From Trichomonas vaginalis G3 (lineage: Eukaryota > Parabasalia > Trichomonadida > Trichomonadidae), in assembly GCF_026262505.1 (NCBI RefSeq), contig NC_067207.1:26628082-26692081 (forward strand): a DNA stretch of 64,000 nucleotides, read 5' to 3'. Every line of letters begins with the position of its first letter. The first letter of the stretch is position 1. Positions 10,091 through 19,004 of the stretch are shown in pieces. A program made the translations under genes and the position numbers. Under the pieces are notes generated by a model. The model was given only the letters and a program-made list of their open reading frames with translations, was not told the DNA's origin and made no database searches.

Positions 10091-10935
10091 TTATATTTTT
10101 ACCGTTCGATAGTAGTTGTATATGAAACTAAGTTCTAAGTAAAACGCATGGTATAATGGAATTATTCTTTTTCTTCCATCTGTAGTAAACCATACTTGAA
10201 AGTCTGAAATACTTCCACTTGGTGGTTCGTATAACTTTGTAGGTTTTTCGTAAAAGTCATTTGCCAAGCATAAAAAAGAGTTTTGGGCGCCAGAAAATGA
10301 AGCATGAACAATAATAGCATCTTGGTCGAAAACATTTTCATATGTTCCATTAGGGTTTTCGACTTCATAAAAGTCTGGGTGTACTGGATATGCTGCAGGC
10401 TGATTTAACATCCTCATAAATCTATACCATGCCAAGTTGTTATATTTTGTAGAAATATAAACGTTTTCTCCAAGGTCTTCTATTTTATTGATTTTAACAG
10501 TTGCATTTTTCCTGTCATAATAATATCGAGATGGTACTCTCCTTCGTCAATGTTATACTGGTTTGCATATTCGATATAGATGTCGTTTATTTTTTCTTGA
10601 AAAGCTTGAAGAGTTGTTTAAGTTTACAAGCAAACTAACTTGTAAAAGTTTTCCCTGTTCAAATTTCTCATACATACGTTTTTCTTGTTATAGTATCGAA
10701 CTTCAAAACCGACCGTAAATGGGAAACCATGTATGGCTTCTGAAATGAACTTCATTCTACGAAAGCCAATAGCTTTTGTGACAGATGGGTCTCTTAACCA
10801 TCTTAATGGGTAGTCAAAACGATAGCCTTCATGCTTTACGGTCTCTGTCTCAAACTTTTGACCGACATTAGTAAAAAGTTCATCTAATGGTTTAGTTGTA
10901 GCAACTCTTGAATTTTCTTTTTCTATTGAAAGCAT
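10091..10935 (-). pseudogene. Structural-type gene of element A (family also at 15257 and 52848), broken
   Basis: The N-terminal part contains YRFDYPLRW and KAIGFRRMKF; the C-terminal part contains HASFSGAQNSFLCLAND, YEPPSGSISDFQVWF and an aromatic end. Both match, in the same order, the 293-residue intact protein at 52848-53729 (YTYEYPRHW, KAIEIRQV, ESILCLSN). The family is beta-rich and sits next to fibre genes, so a capsid-vertex or fibre-anchor role is possible, but this is inference. It is divergent to the fibre gene, 18 bases away. The copy is broken. Confidence 0.55.
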
Positions 10936-10953
10936 ATTTTATCTAGAATAAAA
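10936..10953. promoter_or_regulatory. Two-way promoter-like spacer between head-to-head genes
   Basis: The whole 18-base gap between two ATGs reads TTTTATCTAGAATAAAA with one extra base, an almost perfect palindrome, so each gene sees nearly the same upstream sequence. Similar spacers lie at 25327, 53730 and 56763. Confidence 0.5.
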
Positions 10954-12678
10954 ATGTCAAATGAAACAGCGTCTATGAGAGAAATACAACACAACCGACA
11001 ACTCATTATGCAAGCTCTAAATAAGAACACAACAAACTTTTCAAACTATTCTAAGATATCTGAGTCATTGAAAGAAGGAAACTTAAAACTGACATTAAAC
11101 CCAATGACAGATGAGTTTCTGTTTCAAGACAATAAGAACCATACTGTCTGTATAAATCCAACAAAAGGAACTTTAAACGAGAAACCTATAAATGAACTTC
11201 TTTTGAAAGCAGATGTTGACAACAAAGCTGACAAAGAATATGTAGACGATGCAATAGCAAAAGAAGAAGAAAGAGCTAACAATGCTTATGCAACAAAAGA
11301 ACATACTCATCCTGAACTAGCAGACAAAACATATGTTGACAATAAAATGTCAAGTGAAGTGACAAGAGCTGAAAACGAATATTCTAAAAAGACTCATACA
11401 CATTCTATATCTGAAATAACAGACTTACAAGAAACCTTAAACAGTAAAAGTGCCGTTGGACATACACATACCATTGCAAATATTACAAACTTACAAGAAA
11501 CCTTAAACAGTAAAAGTGCCGTTGGACATACACATACCATTGCAAATATTACAAACTTACAAGAAACCTTAAACAGGAAAAGTGCCGTTGGACATACACA
11601 TACATCTTCTGAAATAACAGACTTAAACGTTAGCCTTGAAAAGAAAGCAGATAAAACATATGTCAACGGAATATACCAAAGTTTGATAGGAACAACAAAA
11701 AATATTGAAACTATTGTTGGGGATGTTTCTATCTATGAAGAAAATAAATATTTTAGATGGGAGTTTGTACATTCCTTAAAAAATGGTACACGGTGTAAAC
11801 TCATTCCGAAAAATAACAATGAAATGTATGTAAGCTATATAAAGAATGATGGAACACAAGTTAAAGTTCCATTAGACAACAACTGCTACTTAAACTTATA
11901 TGGAGACGAACAAAAGAAATATTTAAGAGTTTATGAAATGACAGATATGACATTGCCTGACCCAGCTCCAGCACCATATTATTATGACTATGGAGATGAC
12001 GTCAGAACACCACATGTAGATGAACAAAAGCTAACATTATATTTAGATTTTTATAGATATAAAATATATGCAATAGAAAAAACGAGAATAGTATACTATT
12101 ATGAAGATGACAGAAATAAATATTATAGTCAAGATTTTACCTACCCTGAAAACATAAGATTATATTATAAAAAATATTCTGACACAAACCAGAAGAAACC
12201 TGAAATAGTTGCACTATATTTTAAGTTCAAAAGAGACAATCCTATAATGTCTCATATGTTTGATTTAATGAACCCAGTAGGTTCTATTTATACATCTATG
12301 GAAGCAAGAGGTCCTCAAGTAATGTTTGGTGTTGGTGCATGGGAACAAATAGTCGACAGGTTTTTGTATTGTGCAAACTCTTCAAAGGAAACAGGTGGAA
12401 GTAAAACGATTTCAGGTGAAAATTTACCTGCACACAGTCACTACATAGATTTAAGTACATCTCAAGCAGGTTGGCATAAGCATAGATATTGGGATTGGTC
12501 AGGAATGACAAAAGGTCAAGGATATGATGTTAAAGACGACGTTAAGTTTGCTATAAATATTGTTACTGGGATGACACTCAGGGAGAAGGAAACCATACAC
12601 ATTTCGTTTCAGGATATACCAAAACGGGACAAAGTAAAGAATACATGCACCTTACATGACAGTTTACGCATGGTATAG
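10954..12678 (+). pseudogene. Phage-like tail-fibre gene of element A, largely whole but broken
   Basis: About 570 residues are visible. Residues 85-250 carry repeats such as SKSAVGHTHTIANITNLQ and KADKEYVDDAIAKEE, the style of phage tail-fibre shaft repeats with THT metal-binding His motifs. A globular middle follows. The tip region has MNPVGSIYTSME, VMFGVGAWEQIVDRFL, GGSKTISGENLPAHSH, which is the collar/tip signature of phage fibres (NPVGSIY, LFGGTWE, LPAHTH). Such fibres bind receptors. Its position by capsid-type genes suggests a fibre on the particle. The gene has at least one break near its end. Confidence 0.7.
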
Positions 12679-12684
12679 AATTGC

Positions 12685-13633
12685 TTAGTCGTCATTTTCA
12701 ACTTCTTTAGCATATTCGTCAGGAGTTGTCTTATATTTGTTAGGAACTGTCTTTGAAAGTATACCACCTTGAACTTTGACAAGTTTGAAACGAGGTCTGA
12801 CAATAGTAGTTTTATCTTCTGCTTGCAGTGTGTACATTTTGCCATGTTTGCCTAAAACTTCATAATATTCTCTTGTATACTTTCTTCTATTTTTACGAAC
12901 ACGAATGTGAGTACCTGTCGGGTTCCCATTTTTCATAGTCAATAGTATTTTCATATGGTCGCGTTTAGGTATTTCTATTTTTACTTTGTCACCTTTCTTA
13001 AGTTTGAAGCCCGGCATTCTTTCTTGTTTGTCTCTTTTGACTAAATTATTAAATATATAGTCTTTCTCTTCAGAGTGTTTTTCATTTCTTCGGGGAGTGG
13101 TTTCCCAAACCTTTTTGTTTACGGCTATTGTAAATATTTAAAACTTGTCTCATCTTTGCCATGGAGAAGTGTCTATATTTGTCGTCATATGACATTTCAT
13201 TTGCTTCCACCTTGTGGTTGGTTTAAGTCTCTTAACATTTTTATACAACCGTCAATGACACCAAGAGCAGAATGGTTTTGGTCGACAATGAAATATTGGT
13301 TTACATTTTTTGAACGCAGATAGTTTTTTACATCATCTGATTTGAAAGAACTTTCAAAGTCAGATGTCAGTTTTTGTTGGATGGTATTTGTCAACGAATA
13401 TTGTCAAAGCAGTTTTCACATCTAAAATATTTTTTGGACCATAATGGTATGGCTTCACAGTATCTTGTGTTTTGACAACAAATATTAGCCAGTATGGTGG
13501 TCCATCTTCTCTATACCTCGGAATGTTTTCCAAGATATCCATAAACCAAGCATTTGGTGTTGAACTAAAGATTTTTATCATGAGTGCTTTCTTTGTCGCT
13601 TTAGAAACATAGGGTCCTTGTTTGGATTCGTCA
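12685..13633 (-). pseudogene. Retroviral-type (rve) integrase gene of element A, broken
   Basis: The core reads PNAWFMDILEN, YWLIFVVK, FVDKYHP and later YFIVDQNHSALGVIDGCIKMLRDLNQ, which aligns with the integrase at 59878-60942 (PDAYQFDTLIQ, HNHNILGIINRFIRTLRDLN). The C-terminal part (12685-13017) is a basic SH3-like tail (LKKGDKVKIEIPKR) like the end of Polinton integrases. This enzyme class inserts the element through its terminal repeats. It is convergent with the fibre gene. The copy is broken in a few places. Confidence 0.65.
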
Positions 13634-13650
13634 TTTTTATCCTATAAGAA

Positions 13651-14048
13651 ATGGGTTTATTTGGCGCATTAGCAGGAGTTGCATCCAGATTTTTGCCCGC
13701 AGTTGGAACAATAGCCAGAGGTGTATTTGGAGTTGGAAGGAAGATTTTGAGTACATTAGGTATACTTAAAGAGAAAGCACAACCTATTATACAAACTGTA
13801 CAGAAAGGTTGGGATGTAGCACGAGATGCAACAAATCTTATTCCAAATCCTGAAACAAGAAAAAGTTCAAGGATGGATGGACAATGTAGGAAGTCAAGCA
13901 GGAAACTATTATAACAAAGCAAATGACTACTATAACCAAGCAACACTATATGGACCAAGGTGAAAGATTCTTTAACAGAGGATATAACCATGCACAACAA
14001 TGGGTAAACAATAACCAACCTCAACCGCCTCAAACGTGGGGAATGTAA
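13651..14048 (+). pseudogene. Second small membrane-active minor-capsid-like gene of element A, broken
   Basis: The start reads MGLFGALAGVASRFLPAVG and continues as a Gly/Ala/Val-rich amphipathic segment, then a helical stretch with IIQTVQKGWDVARDAT, and the end is Gln/Asn/Pro-rich. The layout (glycine-rich amphipathic start, Pro/Gln-rich tail) matches the 80-residue protein at 9844 and pVI/pX-type proteins. It follows the integrase gene divergently. The gene is broken. Confidence 0.45.
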
Positions 14049-14050
14049 AG

Positions 14051-14070
14051 TTTTTTACTGAGATGAAATG
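14051..14070 (+). promoter_or_regulatory. Shared 20-base leader, copy 1
   Basis: TTTTTTACTGAGATGAAATG, ending in a start codon, is identical to 14221-14240, which leads the next small gene. An exact 20-base match at two neighbouring starts suggests a shared promoter or leader. Confidence 0.45.
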
Positions 14071-14220
14071 AACAAATACAGCATTGAGACAAATGGTTCA
14101 AGATGGATTTGTCGCTTCCAGCAGTTACACAACGTGTTTGTCAAGTTCTTCCTATACCTCAGGAAGTTTTAGACCGACTTAAAAAACAACAACAACCAGT
14201 TGAAACAAACCAAACTAAAA
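14068..14220 (+). pseudogene. Remnant of a small element A gene
   Basis: A short frame begins at the ATG of the shared leader. The region ends in Gln- and Thr-rich codons. No intact frame above about 35 residues is present and the product is not recognised. Only the shared leader argues that a gene was here. Confidence 0.3.
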
Positions 14221-14240
14221 TTTTTTACTGAGATGAAATG
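14221..14240 (+). promoter_or_regulatory. Shared 20-base leader, copy 2
   Basis: Identical to 14051-14070. Its final ATG starts the gene at 14238. Confidence 0.45.
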
Positions 14241-14611
14241 ACCGAAGAAGTTGAAACGGTAGATTTGACACCACAAACAAAAAGTTCAGAACCATTGTCA
14301 AAACCTGTCAAAGAACTTACAGATGAAAGAGAAAAATTCAATAATAGAAAGTGCCAGGTCTGGAAAATACAAACCCTAACTATAAAGTCACTTTTCATAG
14401 AAATGGAACGGCTAGTATCTCAAAAAAGAAACAGACTCTCACAAATAAAATATTGAAGTCTGAAGGAGCTTTCGAGACAACAGATGGAAAAGTTTACTTC
14501 ACTGACCAACAGTTCATTATAGAACATCTCATTGACTTAGAGTCAAAATATTCTAAACTTTACAACAAACACAAAAAGTTGAAAGGAAAACAAAAAACAA
14601 ATGGCATATGA
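14238..14611 (+). pseudogene. Small acidic-to-basic element A gene, broken
   Basis: Starts MTEEVETVDLTPQTKSSE, a disordered acidic and Ser/Thr-rich segment. The 3' part holds a folded-looking stretch (KVTFHRNGTASISKK, EGAFETTDGKVYFTDQQF) and a Lys-rich helix. I do not recognise a family. It overlaps the start of the next gene by a few bases, as in a compact viral-type gene string. The copy is broken. Confidence 0.4.
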
Positions 14612-14825
14612 TATTTATGAAGATGTTGACGACACAACTGTTCCTGCAGGTGAGGTAAAGTCAGAGGAACCGAAAAGTGACGAAAAACCGATAGAAGAAG
14701 AGAAACCAAAAACTGAAGATAAACCAAAACCAAAGTTTAGTTTCCAAACTAAACCAAGTCAACCTTCATTAGCTGGTATGGGTTGGCGTCAAAGACTTAT
14801 GGCAGCAGGTGGTTATGTAAAGTAA
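14601..14825 (+). CDS. Small acidic Lys/Glu/Pro-rich element A protein
   Basis: 74 residues from ATG at 14601. Mostly disordered (repeats of the type EEKPKTEDKPKPK), ending with SLAGMGWRQRLMAAGGYVK. It lies between two small genes in the same direction. Disordered proteins with one short folded tail are common scaffolding or core components, but I do not recognise it. Confidence 0.45.
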   Translation: MAYDIYEDVDDTTVPAGEVKSEEPKSDEKPIEEEKPKTEDKPKPKFSFQTKPSQPSLAGMGWRQRLMAAGGYVK

Positions 14826-14857
14826 AGAAAAAAAATATTTTTTTTATTTTTATAAAA

Positions 14858-15130
14858 ATGCCCCCATATAGAATGGATAGAAAGTCTGCTAGAATAAAAG
14901 CAGAGTTACAAGGATATGGTTGGAGAGTTTCGAAGAAGTTTAAATATAGGAAGGGAAGACCCATAAAAGTCTATGACAAATTGTCTGGTCTTCGCTACGA
15001 AATGGATTTGGAAACAGCACGTGCCAATTATCCAAACAGACTAGAGAGGTTAGAAGAAGAAACGTCTTATGAACATGCTTTCGATGTGTTAACATTGCAT
15101 GAAATAAAAAATTTATTTTTAAAAAAGTGA
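14858..15130 (+). CDS. Small basic element A protein, 90 aa
   Basis: Starts at the ATG after TTTTTATTTTTATAAAA. The protein is basic and compact: RMDRKSARIKAELQGYGW, VSKKFKYRKGRPIKVYDKLSG, YEMDLETARANYPNRL, then a helical end. The mix of a basic beta hairpin and helices would suit a DNA-binding or transcription-linked role, but no family is recognised. The frame is intact. Confidence 0.5.
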   Translation: MPPYRMDRKSARIKAELQGYGWRVSKKFKYRKGRPIKVYDKLSGLRYEMDLETARANYPNRLERLEEETSYEHAFDVLTLHEIKNLFLKK

Positions 15131-15150
15131 CATTTTTTATTTTATTTGAA

Positions 15151-15270
15151 ATGTACGCTGAGTTTGTTGGAGAAGACCGTTGGGAAACTTGTTTGTTAGA
15201 TGAGAAATATGAAATGGCATACCATTTTAAAAACAATATATTTTTACATATATTAAATGCTTCAGGTTGA
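15151..15270 (+). CDS. Possible 39-residue element A peptide
   Basis: ATG at 15151 opens a frame MYAEFVGEDRWETCLLD that ends at 15270, overlapping the start of the next gene by 14 bases. It has the A/T-rich leader seen at other element genes. It is too short for a family call. Confidence 0.3.
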   Translation: MYAEFVGEDRWETCLLDEKYEMAYHFKNNIFLHILNASG

Positions 15271-16108
15271 AAAACAAAGAACAAAAGTAGCAGATACAAA
15301 ACCGTTAGACTATATCTTTACAAATGCTGGTAGGACTATTTCAGATGAAGAAATTTCATCCCGAGCATACAGGTTTGACTATCCAATTCGTTGGCTTCAA
15401 AGTCCTTCAGATGCAAAGGCAATAGCATTTAGAAGAGTTTTGTTTCAAATAGAACTAACGCATTTATGTTCGCAGTATATTTTCATGGGCAGTATAAAGG
15501 TTCTGATGGTCTAATAGACAAATTTGACGAAATGAGAATCTTTTACAGTTCGTTCAGACGAAAGTCTTGAGAAAACTCTAAATGACTTTCAAACTCAAAT
15601 GAACAAATATTATTGGGAATTTCAAGAAAAATACGACTCTTTACTAAATGGAACATACTATCTGAAACTAGAATATGACAGATGAACTCACCGTTTCATT
15701 TCAAAAGATTGAAATTAACCCTCCAAGAGATACAGAGTTTTTTATTTTGGAAAGTAGACAAACGTTCTTGGGCACAATTTCTTTCGCGTTACTAAACCAG
15801 AACGAACCATTACCACCAGATGGTCCATTTCAATTTATACTTCCACCAGCAGATTTGACAGTTTATTAGAAACGTGTTTGACCCTCAAAATGTTATGTGT
15901 CATGCAAGTTTCAGTTCAAGCAACAATAGTTTTCTATGTATTGGTAAGGACTTTTATGACTTTGCTTCTAAATTCTACGAACCACCTAGTAACAGTTTCT
16001 CTGACTTTCAAGTTTGGTTCACAACAAATGGTGTGCAAACATATTATTCCATTGTACTATGACTTTTATCTCGAATTGTCTTCATATATAACTACGGAAA
16101 AGTGCTGA
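15257..16108 (+). pseudogene. Second copy of the 10091/52848 structural family in element A, broken
   Basis: Starts MLQVEKQRTKVADTKPLDYIF and contains YRFDYPIRW, KAIAFRRV, CHASFSSSNNSFLCIGKDFY and EPPSNSFSDFQVWFTT. These match the minus-strand copy at 10091-10935 along its length, so element A has this family twice, facing opposite ways on either side of the fibre and integrase block. The two copies differ by many substitutions, so the duplication is old or the copies came from different elements. This copy is broken in a few places. Confidence 0.55.
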
Positions 16109-16195
16109 AAAAGTATTGAATGTGAAGATATTAGAAAATAACATTTTTTCTAACATCGTAAAAACTCATGAAAACAATTTATTTTTGTGAATATG

Positions 16196-16281
16196 CAAGC
16201 GGCTCATAGCTCAGTGGTATGGGCTACCTCGTTAAAGGCGTCGAAGACCTCGGTTCAAATCCCGATTCGCGCAGGTTTTTT
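16196..16281 (+). tRNA. tRNA-like Pol III unit with long variable arm
   Basis: A perfect A box (TAGCTCAGTGG, 16207-16217), a B box (GGTTCAAATCC, 16252-16262) and a run of six T at 16276-16281 are spaced as in a tRNA gene. The D arm pairs (GCTC with GGGC). GTCGAAGAC before the T arm forms a three-pair hairpin, as in class II (Leu or Ser) tRNAs. The acceptor and anticodon stems pair poorly, so the anticodon is uncertain. I call it a tRNA-like or pseudo-tRNA unit of the element and not a proven working tRNA. Confidence 0.45.
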
Positions 16282-16310
16282 CCTTTTATGCAGTGAAATT
16301 TCATGTACAT

Positions 16311-16490
16311 AGGTTACTTTGGTGTTAGACCCTAGTGAAGAAAATAGAACGATATAAGTTTACATTTGTAAGGTTACTTTGGTGTTAGACCCTAGTGAAG
16401 AAAATAGAACGATATAAGTTTACATTTGTAAGGTTACTTTGGTGTTAGACCCTAGTGAAGAAAATAGAACGATATAAGTTTACATTTGTA
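16311..16490. repeat. Three perfect tandem copies of a 60-base unit
   Basis: Units start at 16311, 16371 and 16431, each beginning AGGTTACTTTGGTGTTAGAC. No differences were seen among the copies, so they are very young or kept alike. They lie just downstream of the tRNA-like unit and upstream of a long hairpin. Confidence 0.9.
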
Positions 16491-16498
16491 AAGTTGGA

Positions 16499-16556
16499 CG
16501 ATAAAAATCTCTGCTACTGTCAGTAAAAGTACTGCTAGTAGCAGAGATTTTTATCG
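16499..16556. repeat. Perfect 20-base inverted repeat, long hairpin
   Basis: Arms 16499-16518 and 16537-16556 are perfect reverse complements (right arm AGTAGCAGAGATTTTTATCG). The 18-base loop holds a further pair CAGTA/TACTG, making a long stem with one small interior loop. Confidence 0.9.
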
Positions 16557-16584
16557 TTTGTGGTCCGACGGTTAAGCCACAAAC
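16556..16584. repeat. Second hairpin, arms GTTTGTGG/CCACAAAC
   Basis: An eight-base inverted repeat directly after the long hairpin. Its right arm runs into CACAAACGAATGTC, which recurs near 20476 before a related protein start. Confidence 0.7.
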
Positions 16585-16586
16585 GA

Positions 16587-16895
16587 ATGTCCCACGTCCC
16601 ACCAACCCAGTCCATTCCCAAACCAGAGGAACCTAAAGAACCACAACAGTCTCCTCAGCAACCTCAGTTCCAGCAAGTACCTCCGATTTACTACCAATTT
16701 CCACCTCAAGGTTACTACCCACCACAAGGCTTCCCGAACTACCCTCCTCAGCCTATGCCTTACTTCCCCAACCCTTGGATGTTCCAGCAAGCTCCACCCC
16801 AGCAATTCCAATCTCAATCCAAATCGAAGAGAGACCAAGAGTTCGAAAGAAGGTCTGAACCGTTTACGCAAAGATTATGCCACAGCCCCTATTGA
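16587..16895 (+). CDS. Pro/Gln/Tyr-rich element A protein
   Basis: 102 residues from the ATG at 16587. It opens MSHVPPTQSIPKPEEPKEP and then becomes a low-complexity Pro/Gln/Tyr/Phe segment (PPQGYYPPQGFPNYPPQP), ending basic. The opening HKRMSHVP and PKPEEP are shared with the end of the frame at 20151-20564. Sequences of this kind are disordered and can phase-separate or act as linkers. The function is unknown. The frame at 16560 also reads through with GTG, but ATG at 16587 is preferred. Confidence 0.45.
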   Translation: MSHVPPTQSIPKPEEPKEPQQSPQQPQFQQVPPIYYQFPPQGYYPPQGFPNYPPQPMPYFPNPWMFQQAPPQQFQSQSKSKRDQEFERRSEPFTQRLCHSPY

Positions 16896-16929
16896 GAGAA
16901 AGTTGTTCCCGGACCAAAAAATATAATTT

Positions 16930-16978
16930 AGGGTAGAAGGTTAGATCTAACCTGTTTTCTAACCTGTTTTCTACCCTC
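16930..16978. repeat. Switch-like palindrome, GGTTAG class
   Basis: Same layout as at 8181, preceded by AAAAAATATAATTT. Confidence 0.7.
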
Positions 16979-17207
16979 TTGAATTTGTCATGAATTTCCT
17001 TAGGATAGAAAAAATAAAGTTAGTTTTATACAAAATTCATGCAGGAAATTCTTGAGTTTTGGTTGAAAGAATACGGTGGAGCCAAATGTGGCTCGACCTC
17101 AAAACAAGCATTTTATGAGCTTACAAAGGGTGTTATGAATGAATTCAAATGTATTTACATACATCCTGACCTCGTTCATTTTGTTCCCGGACCAAAAAAT
17201 ATAATTT

Positions 17208-17254
17208 AGGGTAGAAGGTTAGATCTAACCTGTTTTCTAACCTCTTTTCTACCC
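17208..17254. repeat. Switch-like palindrome, GGTTAG class
   Basis: Same layout as at 8181, preceded by ACCAAAAAATATAATTT like the copies at 16930 and 17473. Confidence 0.7.
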
Positions 17255-17274
17255 TCTTGAATTTTCATGATTTC

Positions 17275-17610
17275 ATCGTACATGTTTTGTCAAGACTTCT
17301 TCGTAAATGTTTTGTCAAGACTTCTTCATCGTAATGAGTGTACATGTTTTGTCAAGACTTCTTCGTAAATGATTTGTCATGATTTCATCGTACATGTTTT
17401 GTCAAGACTTCTTCGTAAATGTTTTGTCAAGACTTCTTCGTAATGAGTGTAAAGGACCAAAAAATATAATTTAGGGTAGAAGGTTAGATCTAACCTGTTT
17501 TCTAACCTGTTTTCTACCCTCTTGAATTTGTCATGATTTCATCGTAAATAATTTGTCAAAACTTCTTCGTAAATGTTTTGTCAAACATGAACGTACATGT
17601 TTTGTCAAGA
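17275..17610. repeat. Direct repeats TGTTTTGTCAAGACTTCTTC, second array
   Basis: At least seven imperfect units of the 25-base repeat, again mixed with palindromes. It fills most of the space between the Pro-rich gene and the 17781 gene; no open frame was seen in it. Confidence 0.75.
17473..17520. repeat. Switch-like palindrome, GGTTAG class
   Basis: Same layout as at 8181. Confidence 0.7.
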
Positions 17611-17650
17611 CTTCTTCGTAATGAGTGTAAAGGACCCAAAAATATAATTT

Positions 17651-17699
17651 AGGGTAGAAGGTTAGATCTAACCTCCTTTCTCACCTCTTTTTTCACCTC
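17651..17699. repeat. Switch-like palindrome, hybrid of both classes
   Basis: The left half is GGTTAGATCTAACC and the right half has CTCACC and TTCACC repeats of the other class. It could arise by recombination between classes, and only the inner pairing stays perfect. Confidence 0.7.
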
Positions 17700-17780
17700 T
17701 TGAATTTGTCATGAATTTTCCCGAAATAAAAAATAAAGTTAGTTTTATTTTTTTTTATTTTTTTATTTTGTATAAAAGAC

Positions 17781-18722
17781 ATGATTTCAACAATCGGCAC
17801 AACAACAGTTCAAACAACAACAGCACCTAACTCGTTAGTCATGAATCCTACGTCAATGTTAGTAGAGATGAAAAGCTTCATTCCTTCTTCATATACTTTT
17901 GAAACAGAAATCCAGAAGATAAAGCAAGAACTTTTAACAAGTAATTTAGACTGTAGTGCGAAAGATGAAACAAATGAACAGTATCTTTATGAAATGCAGG
18001 ACATTATTGACCATTTGCCTAAACTACCTGAAATTCAGCAGCAAAAACTCACTATTCCTGAATTCGATGAAATAGAAGTCAAAGCAACTGACTCAGTAGA
18101 AATAAAGAAGTTCATACGAAAGGTAAACTATGAGTTTCTAGGATTTCATTGCAACCATAAGGTTATGGACAAAGATTGCGACATGGTATATAAGAATGTT
18201 TCTGACATATATAAATCTGAAGAATTTAAGACCTACGACAACTTTGTTTCATTAGTTGCAAAATGTGTATGGCAGATAAGAGATAAAGATAAAAGATGTA
18301 AAATATGGAACGAACAAATAAAACCAGCAACTTTTGAGTTAAAGAAAACCATTGACGCCTTAGTTGTTCTAGCAGGTCAAATTTCAATGTATAACGCAAA
18401 AATGAACCCGCAATGTTCTAAATGTAAGGCAGCAATTAGGAAATATAACTACTCCGTCAAAGAGATAGAAAGAATGAGAAACGACTATGCAGACTTAAAG
18501 AAAGAAGCAGAGAAGCCGGTAGAAAATAAAATGGACATGTTAGCATTTCTGAACAAAAACTATCCAACAGCAGAAGATTTCCTTCTATCTGACGTCAAGA
18601 AGAAGTATAAAGAAACTTTCGGCATCGTTAAAACATTCGATATCCTCAGCGAAGAAATAGAAGCTACAAAACTGTTTAGAGTCTCACGAATTCATAACGT
18701 TTACCATGTAAAACGCTTATAA
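17781..18722 (+). CDS. Conserved element protein with Cys/His cluster and winged-helix-like end
   Basis: 313 residues, intact, from ATG at 17781. The N-terminus is Thr-rich and disordered, residues 40-110 are helical, and a Cys/His cluster (FHCNHKVMDKDCD, later NPQCSKCKAA) could bind zinc. A coiled coil follows, and the last 50 residues (DFLLSDVKKKYKETFGI, then a basic beta hairpin) resemble a winged helix. A near-identical copy lies at 61051-62016. A regulatory or replication role is possible but not shown. Arrays of switch-like palindromes stand on both sides of it. Confidence 0.6.
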   Translation: MISTIGTTTVQTTTAPNSLVMNPTSMLVEMKSFIPSSYTFETEIQKIKQELLTSNLDCSAKDETNEQYLYEMQDIIDHLPKLPEIQQQKLTIPEFDEIEVKATDSVEIKKFIRKVNYEFLGFHCNHKVMDKDCDMVYKNVSDIYKSEEFKTYDNFVSLVAKCVWQIRDKDKRCKIWNEQIKPATFELKKTIDALVVLAGQISMYNAKMNPQCSKCKAAIRKYNYSVKEIERMRNDYADLKKEAEKPVENKMDMLAFLNKNYPTAEDFLLSDVKKKYKETFGIVKTFDILSEEIEATKLFRVSRIHNVYHVKRL

Positions 18723-18972
18723 AATAACTGGGGTAGAAAACAGGTTAGAAAACAGGTTAGATCTAACCTTCTACCCTAAAATATATTTTTGCTGAAAAAT
18801 GACCAAAATTCTGAGTAAAATAATTTTTAGGGCTTGTGTCAAACCGTTGAGTTTTCACAAAATTTAAAAAATAACGTTTACCATGTAAAACGCTTATAAA
18901 ATAACTGGGGTAGAAAACAGGTTAGAAAAGAGGTTAGATCTAACCTTCTACCCTAAAATATATTTTTGCTGA
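18696..18972. repeat. Tandem duplication including the 3' end of the 17781 gene, with two palindromes
   Basis: About 95 bases starting ATAACGTTTACCATGTAAAA and covering the last codons, the stop and a GGTTAG-class palindrome (18730-18777) are repeated at 18871-18972 (palindrome 18907-18954). Both palindromes are reversed relative to those upstream of the gene. Confidence 0.85.
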
Positions 18973-19004
18973 ATTCAGCACAAAAATCTGAGTAAAATGG
19001 CATA

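Noticed and set aside
10954-12678. Phage fibre as bacterial contamination or an inserted prophage
   Set aside because: Base composition and leader match the neighbouring element genes, the gene sits in the element's own order, and a relative occurs in element B.
12685-13633. Integrase as part of an LTR retrotransposon
   Set aside because: No reverse transcriptase, gag or LTR is present. The gene sits among capsid, ATPase and helicase genes, as in Polintons.
16196-16281. A normal functional tRNA gene with a named anticodon
   Set aside because: Acceptor and anticodon stems do not pair well enough to assign an amino acid.
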